Assembly (NCBI GenBank): GCA_004431415.1
Contig: QPMI01000494.1
Span: 372,001-436,000 of the forward strand
Source: Cyanophora paradoxa
Lineage: Eukaryota > Glaucocystophyceae > Cyanophorales > Cyanophoraceae
Direction of reading: 5' to 3'
Length of the DNA: 64,000 nucleotides
Part shown: one piece after another, positions 1 through 11,472 of the stretch
Layout: the number at the start of each line of letters is the position of its first letter
Position numbering within the stretch: the first letter of the stretch is position 1
Program-made: the position numbers and the translations under genes
The notes under the pieces: generated by a model
What the model saw: the letters and a program-made list of their open reading frames with translations, nothing else
Database searches by the model: none
What the model was told of the DNA's origin: nothing

Positions 1-119
1 GGGGGGGGCGGGGCGGGGCGGCGCCGGTCAGACAGGGCCGGGGCGGCGGGGGGGGGCGGGAGGGCGAGGTGCTGCTGAGATAGATCCGTCAAGTTCTTAG
101 ATTCGTAGATTTGATTTGA

Positions 120-560
120 TTAGATTAGATTAGATAAGAAGGGCCAGAATCTCTTGTGCTCAGGGGCTCAAGGAGGGCTTCAAATGCTTAAGATGTTTAG
201 ACCTTGGCCCGCAAGCTAGAAACGCTAGAAACGCTTAGAGGCTTAAGAAGGGCTTAACGTTCTTAAGAAGAAGAAGGTTCTTAAGTTCTTAGACTACAGC
301 TAGGACGCTTTACAGCCTTGGCCCGGAAGCTGGGAATGCATAAGAAGGGCTTCAAAGTTCTTAAGAAGGGACCTTGCTGGGTGCTGCTAGGACCTTGCTA
401 AAAGGGCTTCAGAGCGGGTGCTGCGTTCCTTAGAGGCTTAAGATGCTTAGAATACAGGTAGGAAGCTTAGGGCCCTGTCCCATTAAGAAGGGAAAGCTAC
501 AGCTTAACTTAAGAAGGGCTCTGTCTAAACTAGAGCTAGGAGGCCTAGGGGGGAACCCTG
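120..560. repeat. Low-complexity TTAAGAAGG-type repeat region
   Basis: Irregular short repeats built from AGATTAGATT, CTTAAGAAGGGCTT and GCTTAGAGG words fill this stretch. I see no convincing coding exon in it. It probably represents intronic or intergenic sequence on the 3' side of the minus-strand gene whose exons begin at 568. Confidence 0.6.
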
Positions 561-567
561 GGCGGAC

Positions 568-2377
568 CTTGACAGCGGAGCGGGTGCGGCGGGTCTGCTC
601 GGAGAGGCCCCCGCCGACCTCGCGCCGCAGCTCCTCCAGCTCCTCTCGCCACTCCTTCGCCCCGAAGTCTGAAGAGAAGAGAAGAAGCGTCAGCGAAGAG
701 GCGTGCGCGCGACGACTAGCTAGCTGACTAGCTAGAGCCTAGCTAGACCCAGCCTTAGTTGTTGTTGTTGTTGTTGCCCGTTCCAGGCCTAGGGGCGGGC
801 CGGGGCGGCTGCCAATCCCACCCGGGGCGGCGTGGCGGGGCCGCGGCCCGCTCGCACCCTCGGCGGCGGCGGCGAGGATGCTAAGACGGCTGAGGCCAGC
901 AGGAGGGGGCCGCTGCTCGCACCCTTGGCGGCGGCGTCTAGATGATGCGTCTAGGCAAGTCTTGGCTGTCTTAGCGGCTGCTGGTCCCACGGGACAGAAC
1001 ATGGCAGAGCGAGGGCCGCGGCTCTTGGCGGCGGCAGCGAGGATGCGTCTAGTCTAAGACACCGCTAAGACGCCGCTAAGAAGGCTAAGAGAGCGCACCC
1101 TTGGCGGCGGCAGCGAGGATGCGTCTAGTCTAAGAGACCGCTAAGAGAGCTAAGACGGCTGAGGCCAGCAGGAGGGGGCCGCGGCGCGCACCCTTTGCGG
1201 CGGCGGCGAGGATGCGGAGGAGGCGCGGGACGACCGTCTCGAGGGCGTGCACCAGCGCGTCCAGGAGCGCCAGCGCCTGCAAAGGGAAGGGGATCAGAGG
1301 CGGCCGATGAGAAAGAAAAGAGAAGAGCTTAGAGCGCTTAGAGGCCGTCCGTCAACCAAGGGGCAGGTTCCGAGGCGTGCGCACGCGCGTGCGCAAGCAA
1401 GCAAGCTGTTGAGGTCTCTAAGGCGTCCCCTCTAGCCGCTCCGACGCGCGCGGCGGGGGCCAGCGAGCGCTCCAAAGAGCACTAAGGAGGCTAAGAAAGG
1501 CAGTCGCTAAGAAAGCGGGCGCTAAAAATGCTTAGAAAGCATGCGCCGAGAAAGGGCGGACCTCGTCCCACCACGTCTGGTCCCGCTCGTACTCCCCCGC
1601 GCTCGCGAAGGCCTCGACGGTCTCCCCCGCGGCGCCGTCCTTGGCAAGCGAGGCGCCCTCCTGCCTCCGCGCCGGCAGGGACGACGACGACGAGGCCTGG
1701 GGCGAAGAAGTGGAGGAGGCGGAGGAAGAAGGGGGCAGGGCGGCCTTGTTCTCCCGCTCCTGCTCCTCCTCCTCGTCCTTGCCTCCGCCGAAGGCGCGGG
1801 ACCAGGTGCGGGCGAGGCCGGCTCGGATCTCCGCCCGCTGCCGCTTGCGCCCGCGCTTCAGGACCTCGGGCACCGCGAAGAGGTCCGTGATCGACTCCGG
1901 GTCCTGAAGTTTCTTAGGAAGGAGGTAGGAGGCGGGCAGGGCGGGGCACCTTGTCGGGCTTGCCGTCGGCCCGCTTGGCGGCGACGCGGGCGATGGCCCC
2001 CGGGCCCGGGCCGATCCGCACCAGCCCCGCCGCGCCCACGTCGCCCTTCTTCTCCTCCCCGTCCGATCCCCTGCGAGCGGAGGGGGGGCAGATCAGGGGG
2101 TGTACCGTGGAGAAGGCCGAAGGGCGGGGAAGAGGTACCAGTCCTCCTCCATCAGGTCGACTACAAGGTCAAGGAAGCGGCTCCGGATGATCGGCTCGTC
2201 GAAGTTCATCTGCGCACCCCCCGCCACCGCCACCGTCTTCCCGGGTACAGGCGCTTGGAGTGGGGGGTACGGCACCTTCTGGGCGGGCCGGAGGTCGACG
2301 GGGGGGGCGGGCGCCGCGGGGGCGATCGCATCCTCCCCGGGAGGGGGTATGACCTCCACCTGCGTTCGGACAGACAA
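568..2377 (-). CDS. Downstream exons of an Ala/Glu-rich multi-exon gene (3' end not in window)
   Basis: I do not recognise the family. Minus-strand exon-like segments follow one another with good splice sites. About 2110-2370 encodes acidic and aromatic residues (for example FLDLVVDLMEEDWYLFPAL). About 1950-2070 encodes a Gly/Ala-rich part. About 1532-1930 encodes a basic then Ser/Glu-rich part ending in a stop. About 1215-1290 is a Leu-rich helix (ALALLDALVHALETVV). The segment 568-668 has a CTTCAG acceptor and a GTCCGC donor and encodes a charged helix (EWREELEELRREV). The exon at 1532 ends in a stop in its own frame, so an additional splice, or more than one gene, is possible. Composition matches the 2642-5377 reading frame upstream on the same strand, so they are probably one gene. 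Confidence 0.4.
820..1215 (-). repeat. Tandemly repeated exon end plus splice donor
   Basis: Five imperfect copies of a unit containing GCGGCGGCGAGGATGC (plus strand) occur near 855, 918, 1025, 1095 and 1190. Most are preceded by GCGCACCC or CTCGCACCC. Read on the minus strand, each copy is the end of a Leu-Ala-rich exon (GCATCCTCGCCGCC) followed by an AAG|GTGCG-like 5' splice site. Only the copy at about 1190-1215 adjoins the rest of a plausible exon. Confidence 0.55.
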
Positions 2378-2641
2378 GCAAGTTAGAAAGGAATCGGATC
2401 AGCACAGATTAGCTCAGCAAGTTAGAAAGGGTCTAGGAGTTAGAATCTATGACAAGCTCAGCAAGTTAGAAAGGATCTACGACTTCGAATCTAAAGCTCA
2501 GCTAGCCTCGCCCTCGCACCTCTGAGGCGAGGACGCGCCGTGCGTCGCGCTCGGCCGCCGCGTCTGCCTCTGCCTCCGCCGCCGAGGAGGAGGAGGCCCC
2601 AGAGGCCGAGCCCGAAGGGGAGGGCGGCTGCGGTTAGTTTG

Positions 2642-3018
2642 TTAGGAGAAAGAGAGGCGCCGTTCGGAGAGTCGTTCGGAGAGTAAAGTCACCTGGGCCG
2701 GGGTCGGGGGGCGGCTCGTCGTCGAGGGGAGGAGAATGTCCAGCACGCGCTGCGCGGGGCGGGGCGGGGCGCCAAAGAGTGAGGCGAGAGACCGCACAGT
2801 CGGCGCGGGCCCCGCCCCGCCCCGCACCTGCGCGACGCTCGGCCCGGGCTCCTTGTCTTCTTCCTCCTCCTCCTTCGCCGCCGCCGCCGCGGCCTCTTCC
2901 CTGCCCTCCGCCTTTTCCTCCTTGGCGGCCGCCGCGGGCGCCGCCGCCGCCGCTGCCGCGGGCGCCGCCTGCTCCTCCCTCCCCTCCTCTTCCTCCTCCT
3001 CCTCGCTGCTCTCCTCTT

Positions 3019-3049
<31 letters not shown>

Positions 3050-5377
3050 GGGCTGAGCCTCCGGCGCCGCCGAGGGTTGGGCCTCCGGCGCCGGCGCTTC
3101 CTCGACGACCTCAGCCGCCACGACCACGACCTCCTCCTCATCCTCCTCCTCCACCTTCCCGACCGCGGCGTCCGCCGCCGCCGGCGCCGCTTCCGGCGCC
3201 TCCGCCTCCGATGCCGGCGCCTCCTCCGGCGCCTCCGCCGCTGCTGCTGCCGCCTCGGGCGCCGGCGCCGCAGGCTCCGATTCCGGCTGGAGCTCAGGCC
3301 GGGGCTCGGGCTCAGATGGCTCAGGCTGGAGCTCCGGCTCCGGCTCTGCCGCTACGACCTCCGCCGCGGTGGTTGGTTCTGCCGCGGCCGCCTCCTCCGC
3401 CGCCTCTTCCTTCGCCGCTGCTGCAGAAGCCGGCTCGACCGCCGCCGCCGCCGCCGCCCCGACCTCCTCCGCCTTCGCCGCCGCTTCGACCGCCGCCGCC
3501 GCCGCCGCCGCTGCCTCCTGCTTCTTCCTCTTCTCCTCCGCCGCCGCCTCCTCCTTCTCGTCGTCGTCATCGTCGTCGGGCACCGGCGAGGCCGAGGCCT
3601 CCACTGTCACGGTGCCGTCCTCCGCCACGGCCACGCCCGCCTTCTCCTCCTCCTCCTTCTCCTTCTTTAGGCGCTCCTGCTCCTCCTCGGCCTTGGCCGC
3701 CTCCGCCCGCGCCTTGGCCGCCGCCACCGCCGCGCCCGCCGCCGCCGCCGCCGCCGCCGCGCCCTTCGCCGCGAGCGCCGCCGCGCCCTTCGCCGCCGCC
3801 GCCGCCGCCTTCGCCGCCGCCTCCCGCCGCGCCGCCGCCTCGTCCTTCTCCTCCGTCTCGGCCTCGGCCTTCGCCTCAGGCGCCTCCGGTTTCCTGTCCT
3901 TCGCCGCTGCCGCCGCCGCCGCCTGCTCCTCCTCATCCTCCTTGGCCGGCGCGAGCTCCGGCGGGGCCGGCGCCTGGGGCTTCGGGATCGCCGCCGCGAT
4001 CGCGGGAAGGGCAGCCACCGCCGCCGCGCCGATCCTCAGCACCGAACGGAGCCCGACGTCCAGCGCCCGGAGGACCGTTCGCGTGCCCCAGGCCACCTCC
4101 AGAACAATCTGCGGGGCGGGGTACGACGTCGGCGTCGGCGTCGGCGACCAGGCGGAAGAAAGGGGGACGGCGGGGATTCGAACCTGCGCCCCGAACATGA
4201 AGTCCTCGCGCATCTCGCGGAGGATTCGGGCGCCCTTGGTCGCCGCGTCGGCGCCGCGGACGCGGATCTTGCGCCCGGCCTTGTACGCCCGCCTGAAGAG
4301 CCGGCTCTTGAACTCGGGCTCGGGCGGGATGTACCCCTCCCCGCCGCCGGCGGCGGCCCCGCCCTGCGCCAGGCCGCCCCCCCGCTCCTCCTCCTCGCTC
4401 TCGTCGTCCGCGTCGTTCTCCTCGTCCTCAGACGACGGCCGCCGCGAGCGCGCGGCATCCTGCGGCGGCGCCGCCGTTGCCGATGCCGCCGCCGATGCCT
4501 CCGCTCGGCGCTCGGGCGCCGGCGTCGCCCTCGCCGTCTGCTGCTGCTGCTGCTGCCGCCGCTGCTGCTGCTGTTCAGCCGCGCTCTCCCGCCGCTCGGA
4601 GGGGCCCTGCCCGTCCTCCGACGGATCCGCGCCCCGCGCGGCGGCCTGCGCGGCCTCTGCCTCGCGCTGGGCGCGCTCCTTTGCTTCCCGTTCGGCCTCC
4701 TGCTTCGCGCGGGCTTCTCTCCTCGCCGCCGCCTGCTTCGCGCGCTCCTCCTGGTTCTTGGCCCAGCCGACGCGGAAGTCGTCCAGAACGGGAGCCAGCC
4801 GCTCCTGGAGGAAGGCCATATCCTGCATGAAGAGCTCCCGTCCCGACTTCGGCCGCTCGCCGCTCCCGCCCGCCTCGCCCGGCGGCGTTTCCTGCCGCGG
4901 CGGGGCGCGCGGGTGAGCGGGCGGCGGAGAAAAGGGATCGACGTGCACATAACAAAGGCGACTGGGGCTCGTAATCAGATGAGCAAGGGGGTTTGATGTG
5001 TGGGTCGGCAGTCGACCACGCCAGAGTGGCAGCCTCGACAGACGCTCACTCTCGCAGCGTTCGCTAGGTCCTGGGTGGACTGCATCCTCTAGAGCCCCAG
5101 ACGCTCTCGCCCGCTCCCGCGCCGCGCGAACCTTGCTGGCGTCGTCCTCGGCGCGAGGGATCAGCGAAGGGACGAATTGCGGCTGCTTGCGTCGTGGACG
5201 CTCCGCTCCATGCGACCGCAAGCGACCGCCAGATCCAGCGAACAGGCTGCTCGAGCTCGCCGCGACGTGTTGGAATCCGCGCCCCGCGCTCGGGCTCGGC
5301 GACGCGCGCCTATCGCCCGCAAACTGCAGCACGGGCGGCGTCGCGAACGCCTCGCGCTGCCTGCCGCGGCCGGGCAT
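2642..5377 (-). CDS. Ala/Glu-rich low-complexity protein (911-codon open frame)
   Basis: This is a long minus-strand open frame of unknown function. Residues near the N-terminus are Arg/Ser/Pro-rich and might be partly untranslated or intronic. About residues 180-280 form a charged helix rich in Glu, Ala, Arg and Gln, probably coiled coil. About 365-410 is the least repetitive part (FKSRLFRRAYKAGRKIRVRG) and the best candidate for a folded segment. The last 450 residues are poly-Ala/Glu/Pro. The segment around 4095-4175 has GTTCGA...CCGCAG borders and could be a short in-frame intron. Opposite-strand frames over the same DNA are poly-Pro/Ser shadows. The gene probably continues into the exons at 568-2377. 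It could be a nuclear, cytoskeletal or scaffold protein, but nothing in it decides this. Confidence 0.5.
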
Positions 5378-5459
5378 CTTGATTGCGGCACAATCTAGTC
5401 GCGGCGAACGTAGCTCTCAGTACCCCCTCGAGACCCGACCCAACAGCCAACGCAACATC
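5378..5459. promoter_or_regulatory. Short divergent promoter interval
   Basis: About 80 bp separates the minus-strand 911-codon frame from the plus-strand F-box-like gene. Both genes would be transcribed away from it, so it must contain or overlap a bidirectional promoter. No TATA box is evident. Confidence 0.35.
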
Positions 5460-8139
5460 ATGGAGCCGCCGGCGAAGAAACAGAAGCAAACGGTAGCGAA
5501 GGAGAGCATGTTCAAAAGGTGAGCCGGCACCCCTCTCGCGCCCGGGCGCGCGGGGCCCGCTGGCACTTTGTCGAGCCTGCTCGCGTTCGCATTCGAATGC
5601 ACTTCCATAGCTACGCTAGCCTTGGGATCGCCCTCGGGGGCTGGGCGCTCCAGCGGCAGCACGCCCCCGAACCATCAGCCTAACGCGGGAGGAAGCCCCC
5701 CCGGCCGGGCCCAGACACCGCGCGCACCGCCGCGCTCACGTGTATGACACGGCGAATCGCAGATTCGGATGGGCCGGCATGCCTGCGTCGCTCTGGAAGT
5801 CGATCCTCGACCTTCTCGACTACGAGGACTGCGTGAACTGCGTGATGGCCAGCAACTTCTTCCGCAAGCTCTTCGACCAGGTCCGAATGGCCGTTGTCCG
5901 CGCTGCACTCCTTGCGGGACCCCGCTGAACATTCTCGCTGCAGGCGCACGCGATCCCGCTGCAGCCGTCGCCGATGAACCAGCACTACGTGGACAAGCTC
6001 AGCACCGGCTGGTTCATGCGGTGCGAGCCTCGATCGGCCTCCCCGCGCGCCGGCCTCCGAATTCGATCCGCGCCGCAGTTCCTCGTGGGGCGTGTACGAG
6101 GTCACTTCCTTCGACGACCGCGCGCCGCTGCCGACGCCGGCGGCGACCGACTCGCACCTCGCGGCGGAGTATTTGAAGGATAACATCATGGAAGAGCTGA
6201 TGCGGCTCGGGAACTGTCTGAACCAGTGCGCTTCCGCGCCCGCGCGCGCGTCCGCCCGTCCCTCTCGGCTGACTCGCCCGCTCTCCGTTCCTTCCTCCGC
6301 CATCGTCGCAGCTTCGAGACGCGGGTGAGTGCCGCCTTTCAACTCTTCTCCATCCTCTTTCTGACTTCTTTCTTCTTGTTCTTCTCTTAGTGGCTCGACA
6401 TCCCAACGAGCACGGCGTACAAGGCGGAGGACCCGGCCAAGCGCCAGCCGAACCAGCCGGCGCCGGCCACACCATCTCCGCCCTTCCACTTCTCTTTCAT
6501 CGCCACCAGCGAAGGTCCGCCCGCCCGCCCGCCCGCCCGCCGGCTCAGCTTCAGCTTCCAAGATCAAATTCTCGCTTCGCCTCAGATTTCTCGACCGTGT
6601 GCTTCGCGTGCCCGCACCCGAACCCGCAGCACTACGGGACGTACGCGCTCGTGGCTCTGGACACGGGTACGGGCAAGAAGGCCCAGTGCATCTCCCACCG
6701 CGGGTGGCTCGCCTCGTACTTTAACCAGGTACCCCCCTTCTTTATCTGATGGAGGGTCGGCATTCCTGTACCCCCGCTTACCTTCTCCCCCCTCAGGAGG
6801 CGTCCTGGATCGCCCCCGACAACAACGCCGTCGCCATCGTACCCCGCCCGCAGGTCCGCCCCGCCCCGCCCCCGCCGCCCTCGTACCCGTCCCCGCCAAA
6901 GCCGACCGCGTCCCGTCCCGCAGAACTGGCAGACCCCCGTCAAAGAGGTCATGGTTGCCGTGGGGCTTCAGGTTCGAATCCGCGCGGAGGCAGTTCTCAA
7001 AAATCGCTGAAATCGCGCGATACCCCCCAGAACCTCATTCGCTCGGGGAAGAACCTTCTTTTCGAGTCTCACCGTCTCCCTGTACCCGACTCGGCCTCCG
7101 TCCAATCCCTTTCCTTCTGGGGCGACACCAAGGTACCCCCCGGTCTACTCTCCCCCCTTATTTCCTTTCCGATTCATTTCGCAGTACATGATCCGGCTGG
7201 CGACGTACTGCTCGGACTACTCGATGCGCGGCTGGCTCCTCCGCAAGGGCATGGCGCCCCTACCCCTCTTCGAGCTCCCCGTCTTCAGGTACCCCTTCCT
7301 TGAGCTGTACCCCTCCCCTCCTGTCTCTTACCTGCGGGTAGCCCGACTTTCAACACGTACCCCATCGAGCGCTGCCTCCAGTCGGAGGTGCTCGTGTGCA
7401 AGAACGGGGCGTTCATCCTCGTGGCCGTCGAGGCCCGTACCCCCCCTCCACCCCTCCACCCCACCCTACTTTCTTTCGCTTACCCCCCTCGCAGGCGATC
7501 ATCGCGGGCCAGTCCTTTATCCTCTGCAACGCTTTCCTGCGGGTCCGTACCCCCACCCCCGCTTCTCCTCCCTCCGCCTCTCCCCCTGACCCTCCCCTTG
7601 CGCAGGCGCGGGGGCTGCGGCTGGCGTGGATCGCGACGGACGTGCGCAAGAAGGACAGCTGCGACCGCTCCCACCTCGAGAAGGCCCGCCCCAGACGGCT
7701 CAGATCTGAGCGTCTGTCTGAGCGTGCCTGAGCTGATCTGATCTGAGCGCAGGCGGTCATCCGGGCCCTGGACGGGCTCCACCCCCAGCTCTGGCTCCCC
7801 TCCCTCGCCGAGGTCGTCCGCCCCCGCGTGGCCTACGAGGTACCCCCCCTCCTTTCCCCCCGAGAAATGTGTACCCTGGCTCAGACGGCTCAGGTCTTTT
7901 CGGAGTTCCCGGCGCGGGACGCGGACCGCCAGCGCGCCCTCCTCCTCACCATCCAGCACTGGGACATGGCGCGCCGTACCCCCCGACTCTCAAGCTTATT
8001 TCTTGACCCACGCCTCGCTGACCGCGCGCGTTTGCCGCGCACGCAGCGGTGCATGGCGAACCAGATCAAGACGTGCACTGTCTCGCGGGACGAGGAGAGC
8101 GGCCGCGTCGCCATCTCCTCCTCCCGCCAGTACATCTAG
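5460..8139 (+). CDS. F-box-like protein, about a dozen exons
   Basis: Exon 1 (5460-5518) starts MEPPAKKQK and ends at a GTGAGC donor. Exon 2 (5763-5880) joins it in frame and encodes LWKSILDLLDYEDCVNCVMA, followed by NFFRKLF. That pattern is characteristic of an F-box (Leu-Trp...Ile-Leu...Leu-Asp/Tyr...Cys...Phe). Exon 3 is 5944-6020. Later exons encode a hydrophobic C-terminal part containing CFACPHP, YGTYALVALDTGTGKKAQCI, MIRLATYCSDYSMRGW and a final SRDEESGRVAISSSRQYI before the stop at 8139. Most introns are 40-120 bp, several beginning GTACCCCC. F-box proteins normally bring substrates to SCF ubiquitin ligases. The C-terminal substrate domain is not one I recognise, so F-box function is inferred from the N-terminal motif only. 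Confidence 0.6.
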
Positions 8140-8231
8140 CCGTAGCCACCCGGCGCTCATCTGCAAAACAATTGCAGGCTCGAGCTAGCAGCAGGCTTCC
8201 ACTAGTACTAGGGCACTCAGCAGGTACTTCC

Positions 8232-8246
8232 GGGGGGGGGGGGGGG
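8232..8246. repeat. G15 tract followed by a duplicated GACGAGTGGAGTGGGGTACG unit
   Basis: A run of 15 G is followed by two direct copies of a 20-bp GAGTGGAGTGGGGTACG-containing unit up to about 8285. Confidence 0.8.
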
Positions 8247-8746
8247 ACGAGTGGAGTGGGGTACGGACGAGTGGAGTGGGGTACGTGGGAATATTTATTT
8301 AATCATTTGCATTGCAACACGCCGTCGACGTCGACGTCCGTGAAAAAGACTCTTTGGAGATGAATATTACGTCTACGTTTACAGGGGGAGGGACGGCCGC
8401 GGGTCGGCGGAAAGTGGGGGTTGCAGTTGGTGCGCTGGCCATGGGCGAGGCCGCTGGGCTCAGATCTAGACAGGGGCTGGCCGCGGGGATCCGGAGTCCG
8501 GCCGGGCAAGCTTAGAATAAGGGCCGCGCGCGTGGCGTCCCGGTTACTAGTTCGGGAGCTTAAGGGCGTGATACCCTTAAGCTTCCTGCAGCTGCCTGCA
8601 GCTGCAGGGCCGGACCTATCCGAGCAAATTGCACTTGTTCTTGTGCTCGTGACTGTCTGCTATATCTTTGATCTGTGATTACGTACACTCTGTTACGTCC
8701 AGGAGGGGTGAGGCCTACTCTGTTATCTCTTAATATTACCACCTAC

Positions 8747-8748
8747 GG

Positions 8749-8775
<27 letters not shown>
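8747..8775. repeat. G29 homopolymer tract
   Basis: Twenty-nine consecutive G. Two copies of GCCTAACATAATACCATGG separated by a few bases follow it. Such tracts are error-prone in assembly, so the length is uncertain. Confidence 0.8.
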
Positions 8776-8779
<4 letters not shown>

Positions 8780-9126
8780 TAACATAATACCATGGGGGGC
8801 CGCCTAACATAATACCATGGCCCGGGGCGGCGGGGCCGCCTAAATATAACTTGACACTCAGTGACTGTACTCTGGACTGAGTCTCTCGGCCCGGCGGAGG
8901 CTGTCAGAGCCTTACCGTTCGGACCGGTTCGGTCGGTGGCCCACCGTAGCCGACGACTACCGGTAGCCGTTAACGTTACTCGGATTGACCGATGGTTTTT
9001 TTGGTCGGTGACCGTTACTCGGAGTCTGTGCAGCGGAGGCTGCGGAGCTCGAGAGTCCGCCGGTACCGGTCCGGCGCCGGAGACTCGCCGGATCCGGAGA
9101 CTCGGCGGAGAGTCGCCGGAGAGCAG

Positions 9127-9190
9127 GGTTCGCCGCCCAAAAATTTTGGAAAAAGAATGCAAAACTTTTTAGAAAAGTTTTGGTCCCCGT
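9127..9190. repeat. Dispersed motif, copy 1 (GTTCGCCGCCCAAAA...GGAAAAAGAATGC)
   Basis: A block of about 38 bp starting GGTTCGCCGCCCAAAA and running through TTTTGGAAAAAGAATGCAAAA recurs almost unchanged at 25351-25388. The two loci are unrelated otherwise, so it is likely the conserved end of a dispersed element. The A/T-run sequence at 10320-10400 is related. Confidence 0.55.
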
Positions 9191-9429
9191 TTCGGGCCTC
9201 AAAAATTAATTTTGGAAATTTTTGCACCCCACCCCCCCTCATCCTCCGAAATATATCGTTTGCGGCAGCTTAGGCGATGTTAAATGAAGATATAAACGAC
9301 AAGCGAGTCCCTGCGGAGCAGGAGTGGCCTTGGGTCTTGGGGTTTCATGGGGTGAGGGTGGCCGCTCTTTATTTTAAAACGGGGCCCGCAACCGCGCGCG
9401 GTTACTGTTGAGAGGACTACGCCGCCTAG

Positions 9430-9725
9430 TAGCTTCTAGCTTGGTCTAGCTAGCGCCAGCGACACGTATACGCGGCGTACGTATACGCCGCGGCGCCGGC
9501 CGATAGCTAGGCTTCGTCGTATAGCAACGCCGGCGGCGCCGGCGCATGCTGGCGCAACCGTGGCCGGGCGCGCGCCGGCGTACGTCGATATCGATCGCGA
9601 CGTCGACGTCGGCGCCCGGCGCCGGCGCTGCGCACTGCGGCAGTGCACGTGCGCATGCTAGCTACAGCGCTAGCGCTGGCGCTCGATCGTTAACGTTGAT
9701 CGCGATCGTTTGCGAAGCGATGCGC
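9430..9725. repeat. Palindrome-saturated DNA island
   Basis: Self-complementary 4-8-mers follow one another almost without gaps: GCTAGC, TATACG/CGTATA, GGCGCC, GCCGGC, GCGCGC, GATATC, TCGATCGA, GACGTC, GTCGAC, GCATGC, AGCGCT, GTTAAC, GCGATCGC. There is no long inverted repeat and no coding exon that I can support. Confidence 0.6.
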
Positions 9726-10559
9726 GGCGATTCCGCCGGCGAAGCGCCTAGTGACTCCAGCCTTCCAGCCGGGTACAGAGGCTCTTTGCAATTTCCATCA
9801 TCGAAGGGGAAGCAAGCTGGAACCAATGACAATCGCGCTTGTCCGTGAATGGGTGAATTGACTTTTTGTGCCAATGGCGATCGGGCTTGACGCGAACAAT
9901 TTCGTTCGTACGTGCTGTTAGTGCATGTTAGAGGTGTCACATTTGAAAAGTAGCGCCGCCATCGTGCTCCCTAGGGTCGAAAATGGGTACCTAGGTCCAA
10001 ACATTTTGACCTGAATCACATTTTGAATTTACGGACAGGATAGCAACAGACCTAAGGGCCTCTCCTTTCCCCAAGGCGGACATAGAAGGCAATCTGAGGC
10101 TATTCTGAGCGTGGAAGCTTAATTATAAGGCGAGTTCTTGAGCTTCTGGCTCCTGTTGGGTGGGGGGGTACTTAAGCTTGGCCTTGAAACACGGGCAGGC
10201 GGGTTTCATGTGCAGATAGCAGCTCTCGCAAGCCGGCGATCGATAAACATGAGTTAAACAATGTTTAAGACGTGTTTGAATGCGATTTGAAGCACTTTAG
10301 ACGATGGTTTCGATTCTTTCGGGGCAAAAATTTTCTAAAAATTTCGCAAAAATTTTACATACAAGGCAAAACTTTTTGCAAAACTTTTTGGACCCTCGGG
10401 GGACCCCCAAAAATTTTCTCATCCCTGCCGGAGAGTCGGAGTCTACTCGGAGACTCGCCGGAGAGGCCGAAATTTCCGAAAGTTCCAATCGAAATTCGGT
10501 TTTTGGAGTTCGAGCCTCGGACTCGGGGTAGTCTCGGGCTCGGAGTCGCCTCGGACTCT

Positions 10560-10690
10560 TAGCCTCGGAGCGCCGAATTCAGATTTCGGCCCGCCGAAAT
10601 TCGCTGAATTTCGGTCGAAATTTCGGCCTGTCCCCACCCTCGATCGCGAGCTATAGCTAGCGCTCCGGAAATCGTAAATAACATGTCCTT
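10560..10690. repeat. Fragment of element E, left part
   Basis: The order CGCCGAATT...TTTCGGCCCGCCGAAATT...GTCGAAATTTCGGC...CGGAAATCGTAAA matches 59970-60065 of the complete element E, with substitutions. Confidence 0.5.
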
Positions 10691-10801
10691 TTTTGTGAAT
10701 TACCGGCCACGTGCGCAGAGTCTAGACATGTACACCAGCCGCTGAGCCTGCGCATGCACTAGTACTAGTACTGCGGGGGCTGCCCAGGGGGCACAACGTT
10801 A

Positions 10802-10882
10802 ACTGCAGGGACGAAGAATCAAAATAACTAGTACTAAGACAAGCGCTGCAGGGACGAAGAATCAAAATAACTAAGACAAGCG
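10802..10882. repeat. Tandem duplication of about 40 bp
   Basis: Two copies of a unit beginning TGCAGGGACGAAGAATC and ending near AAGACAAGCGC lie side by side; the first copy has an extra CTAGTA. Confidence 0.7.
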
Positions 10883-11261
10883 CTAGCCGCGCTGAGCCTT
10901 GCAAAAATTGAAGAGCACGAATTCGAAGAACGACAACCGTCGGACAATTGTGCAAAGAGCGCTAGCCAAAATCGACAATAAAAAAGGAATTCGAAAGACA
11001 CAGAGACAGACCATGGCCAGGAAGAGACGATAAGCGAACGAGACCGAGAAGATCCAGTGACAGAGGATATCGATGACAGACCGTCGGACAGCCTGGCAGC
11101 TGCAGAGTGCATGCACGTACGCGTCATGATCAAGCACTAGTACTAGTATACGTACTAAAACTAATTATAACAAGCTAAGTACGGTAGACTAACAAGACTT
11201 GAAAACCGACTGCATACTAGTGCCTAGCATGCGCAGTGCCTTCGAATTCGTATATACGGAC

Positions 11262-11472
11262 GAAGTTAGCCAGTCCCCGCCCCCCGGGCACCCCAACCCT
11301 CGGCCCCCGGGGCCCACTTTCACGGCCGAAATATCGATATTCCGAATATTTGATTGATTATTTTATTCTCTTTCGGCCGAAATTCGGATGGAGGGTGCCG
11401 AAATTCAGCCGAAATTCAGATCTTTCGTCGAATTTCGGCTGGCCGAAAATTTGGCCCGGTAACTCTACACCC
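11262..11472. repeat. Fragment of element E, right part
   Basis: From GTTAGCCAGTCCCCGCCCCC to GGTAAC the sequence follows 60143-60332 of element E, including CACGGCCGAAATAT, GATTATT and TTCTCTTTCGG. Together with the 10560 fragment it looks like one element E copy interrupted by about 570 bp. Confidence 0.6.

Noticed and set aside
2779-4916. Long plus-strand poly-Pro, poly-Ala and poly-Ser frames
   Set aside because: They lie opposite the Ala/Glu-rich minus frame and are composition shadows of GCC/CTC-rich DNA, with no start or splice context.
6960-7000. GGTTCGAATCC-like motifs suggesting tRNA T-arms (also near 4172 and 17350)
   Set aside because: No matching acceptor, D-arm or anticodon arm could be folded around them; the first lies at an exon-intron border.
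10834-11137. Minus frames of 84-99 codons
   Set aside because: They cover a tandem duplication and palindromic words, have Ser/Arg/Leu shadow composition, and lack splice context.
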